Source of the DNA: CAYLJV01 sp964554215
Lineage (GTDB): Archaea > Hadarchaeota > Hadarchaeia > Hadarchaeales > JAGGTB01
NCBI GenBank assembly: GCA_964554215.1
Contig: CAZKND010000065.1
Location: 1-6,120 of the forward strand
DNA: 6,120 bases
Direction: 5' to 3'
A model generated the notes under the pieces. The model was not told where the DNA came from and made no database searches. It was given only the letters and a program-made list of their open reading frames with translations. The position numbers were made by a program, and so were the translations under genes. How positions within the stretch are numbered: position 1 is the first letter of the stretch; every line of letters starts with the position of its first letter. Positions 5,237 to 6,120 of the stretch are shown piece after piece.

Positions 5237-5277
5237 AATTAAAGAAATAAAACTAACAATTCAAAGAAGAAAAGTGA
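5233..5277 (-). terminator. T-rich terminator after the stress-protein-domain gene
   Basis: Right after the TGA at 5284-5282 the minus strand carries repeated T tracts (CTTTTCTTCTTT, then TTTTATTTCTTT, then a run of six T). Archaeal RNA polymerase terminates at such T-rich stretches without needing a hairpin. This would separate the stress-protein-domain transcript from the pilin-like operon, which runs in the same direction. Confidence 0.5.
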
Positions 5278-5281
5278 TAAT

Positions 5282-6120
5282 TCAATCAGTAAAAAGGTTC
5301 TTAAATTCTTTTTTCATCCCTGATAATACTCCTTTTGCCCAGGCCTTCCACTTATTTTCCTTTTCTTTAAATATCAGCGCGGAACAATCTGCGTTGTTGA
5401 CTAGCTCATCCGTCATCCACCCGAACAAATAGCGAGAAAGGACATATTCTCTCGTAGGACCGACCATCATCAGATCATAGTCCTTTGACTCTTCTATAAG
5501 AGCCTCCAATATACTCGGTCCTTCTATCCTCTTGGTCTCACACTCGACACCTATCTCTTCCATATACTCCTTAGGCCTTTCCAAAATCTCATCAATTTCT
5601 TCACTGGTCTCTTCCTCTTGAACAACATGGACAAGTGAACATTCGGCGCCCGTCTTCCTCATTATCTTGGCTGCTATAGAAAGTCGCTTCTTATAATCGT
5701 ATTTTTTGTAACCTACAGGAAAGAGGATCTTATCCATATCCTTAATCCCACTACCCTGATTCTTGAAAGCTATAACATCACGATTGGAACGAGTAAACAC
5801 ACGTTCAACAGGAGTTTTTTGTCTCAAAGAACGGAAATTTATCTCCCCATTCCACCCCAAAATTACCAAATCTGAATCTTCCTCTTCCGCCTGATCGAGA
5901 ATCCCCTTCCAAACCGAATCACTATAGTGAACTTTCGGAATTATCTTAGTCCCTCTAGCGATTGTCCGGCTCCTATCCTTCTCCAAAACTTCCGAAGATT
6001 TGCGCCAATCCCTCTGCATCTCCAAAAAATTGCCTTCTTTGATAACCGTAAGATAAACTATCCTCCCCCCATCCGCCAAAATGGAAGAAAGATCCGTAAC
6101 TCGGTTCACATCATCCGGAT
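5282..6120 (-). CDS. Tandem universal stress protein domains, probably permease C-terminal tail (partial)
   Basis: The frame runs off the right edge; a GTG at 6109 is available, but the codons before it continue as PDDVNRV, so this is probably an internal point. The visible 279 or so residues hold two UspA-like domains. Numbering from the GTG, domain 1 covers about 1-118 (GGRIVYLTVI, DLVILGWNGE) and domain 2 about 125-248 (KILFPVGY, ECSLVHVV, DLMMVGPTRE, CSALIFKEK). The ATP-binding pattern G-x2-G-x9-G-S/T is degenerate in both (GWNG at 85-88 without the second part; GPTR at 217-220), so nucleotide binding is doubtful. A basic amphipathic helix ends the protein (KWKAWAKGVLSGMKKEFKNLF without its last residues). 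In archaea this double-Usp arrangement, beginning mid-fold, is typical of the cytoplasmic tail of APC-family amino-acid permeases. The transporter part would lie beyond 6120. A stand-alone tandem Usp protein is the alternative. Confidence 0.82.
   Translation of the reverse strand, partial: PDDVNRVTDLSSILADGGRIVYLTVIKEGNFLEMQRDWRKSSEVLEKDRSRTIARGTKIIPKVHYSDSVWKGILDQAEEEDSDLVILGWNGEINFRSLRQKTPVERVFTRSNRDVIAFKNQGSGIKDMDKILFPVGYKKYDYKKRLSIAAKIMRKTGAECSLVHVVQEEETSEEIDEILERPKEYMEEIGVECETKRIEGPSILEALIEESKDYDLMMVGPTREYVLSRYLFGWMTDELVNNADCSALIFKEKENKWKAWAKGVLSGMKKEFKNLFTD

Overview
The window looks like a piece of an archaeal chromosome of moderate to low GC (about 40% by hand counts). The evidence for archaea is the gene set (an operon of small proteins with short leaders ending in Lys-Gly or similar before one hydrophobic segment, and a tandem universal-stress-protein tail typical of archaeal transporters), short-leader promoters with a TTTAAA-type TATA box, and Shine-Dalgarno sites resembling GGAGGTGATC. 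The closest architectural parallel I know is the haloarchaeal pilus-like clusters holding DUF7284 to DUF7288 and DUF7382 proteins. The base composition is far too AT-rich for ordinary Halobacteria. A lower-GC relative (for example Methanonatronarchaeia or another euryarchaeal halophile) would fit, but I cannot fix the taxon from this window.

Layout: (1) Bases 3-191, plus strand, are the end of a coiled-coil protein cut by the window edge. (2) 243-671, plus strand, is a 142-residue two-domain protein: a small beta-barrel-like N-terminus, a charged linker, and a C-terminus with a beta-beta-beta-helix pattern that may be a whirly/PC4-like nucleic-acid-binding fold. (3) 5168 down to 715, minus strand, is a compact six-gene operon. 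Its promoter and a perfect 8-bp inverted repeat lie in the gap 5169-5281. (4) 5282 to beyond 6120, minus strand, is the C-terminal part of a protein with two universal stress protein domains, probably the cytoplasmic tail of an amino-acid permease whose membrane part lies outside the window.

The operon reads, in transcription order: a DUF7382-like subunit with an Ig-like or carboxypeptidase-regulatory-like domain (5168-4791); a pilin-like protein whose start codon is not evident (about 4777-4349); a second protein of the same build (4359-3937); a DUF7287-like protein (3927-3508, TTG start); a DUF7284-like protein (3506-2904, TTG start); and a 730-residue DUF7286-like protein with a long helical, acidic body (2907-715). 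Each is predicted to have one N-terminal membrane segment and an extracytoplasmic body, and most genes overlap or nearly touch. I infer that they form one surface filament or envelope complex, with the first, GC-richer gene encoding the most abundant subunit. No assembly ATPase or TadC-like membrane platform is encoded here. Because the operon has its own promoter on one side and a convergent gene on the other, that machinery must act from elsewhere in the genome.

No gap exceeds about 115 bases. I see no tRNA, rRNA, CRISPR array or insertion sequence.
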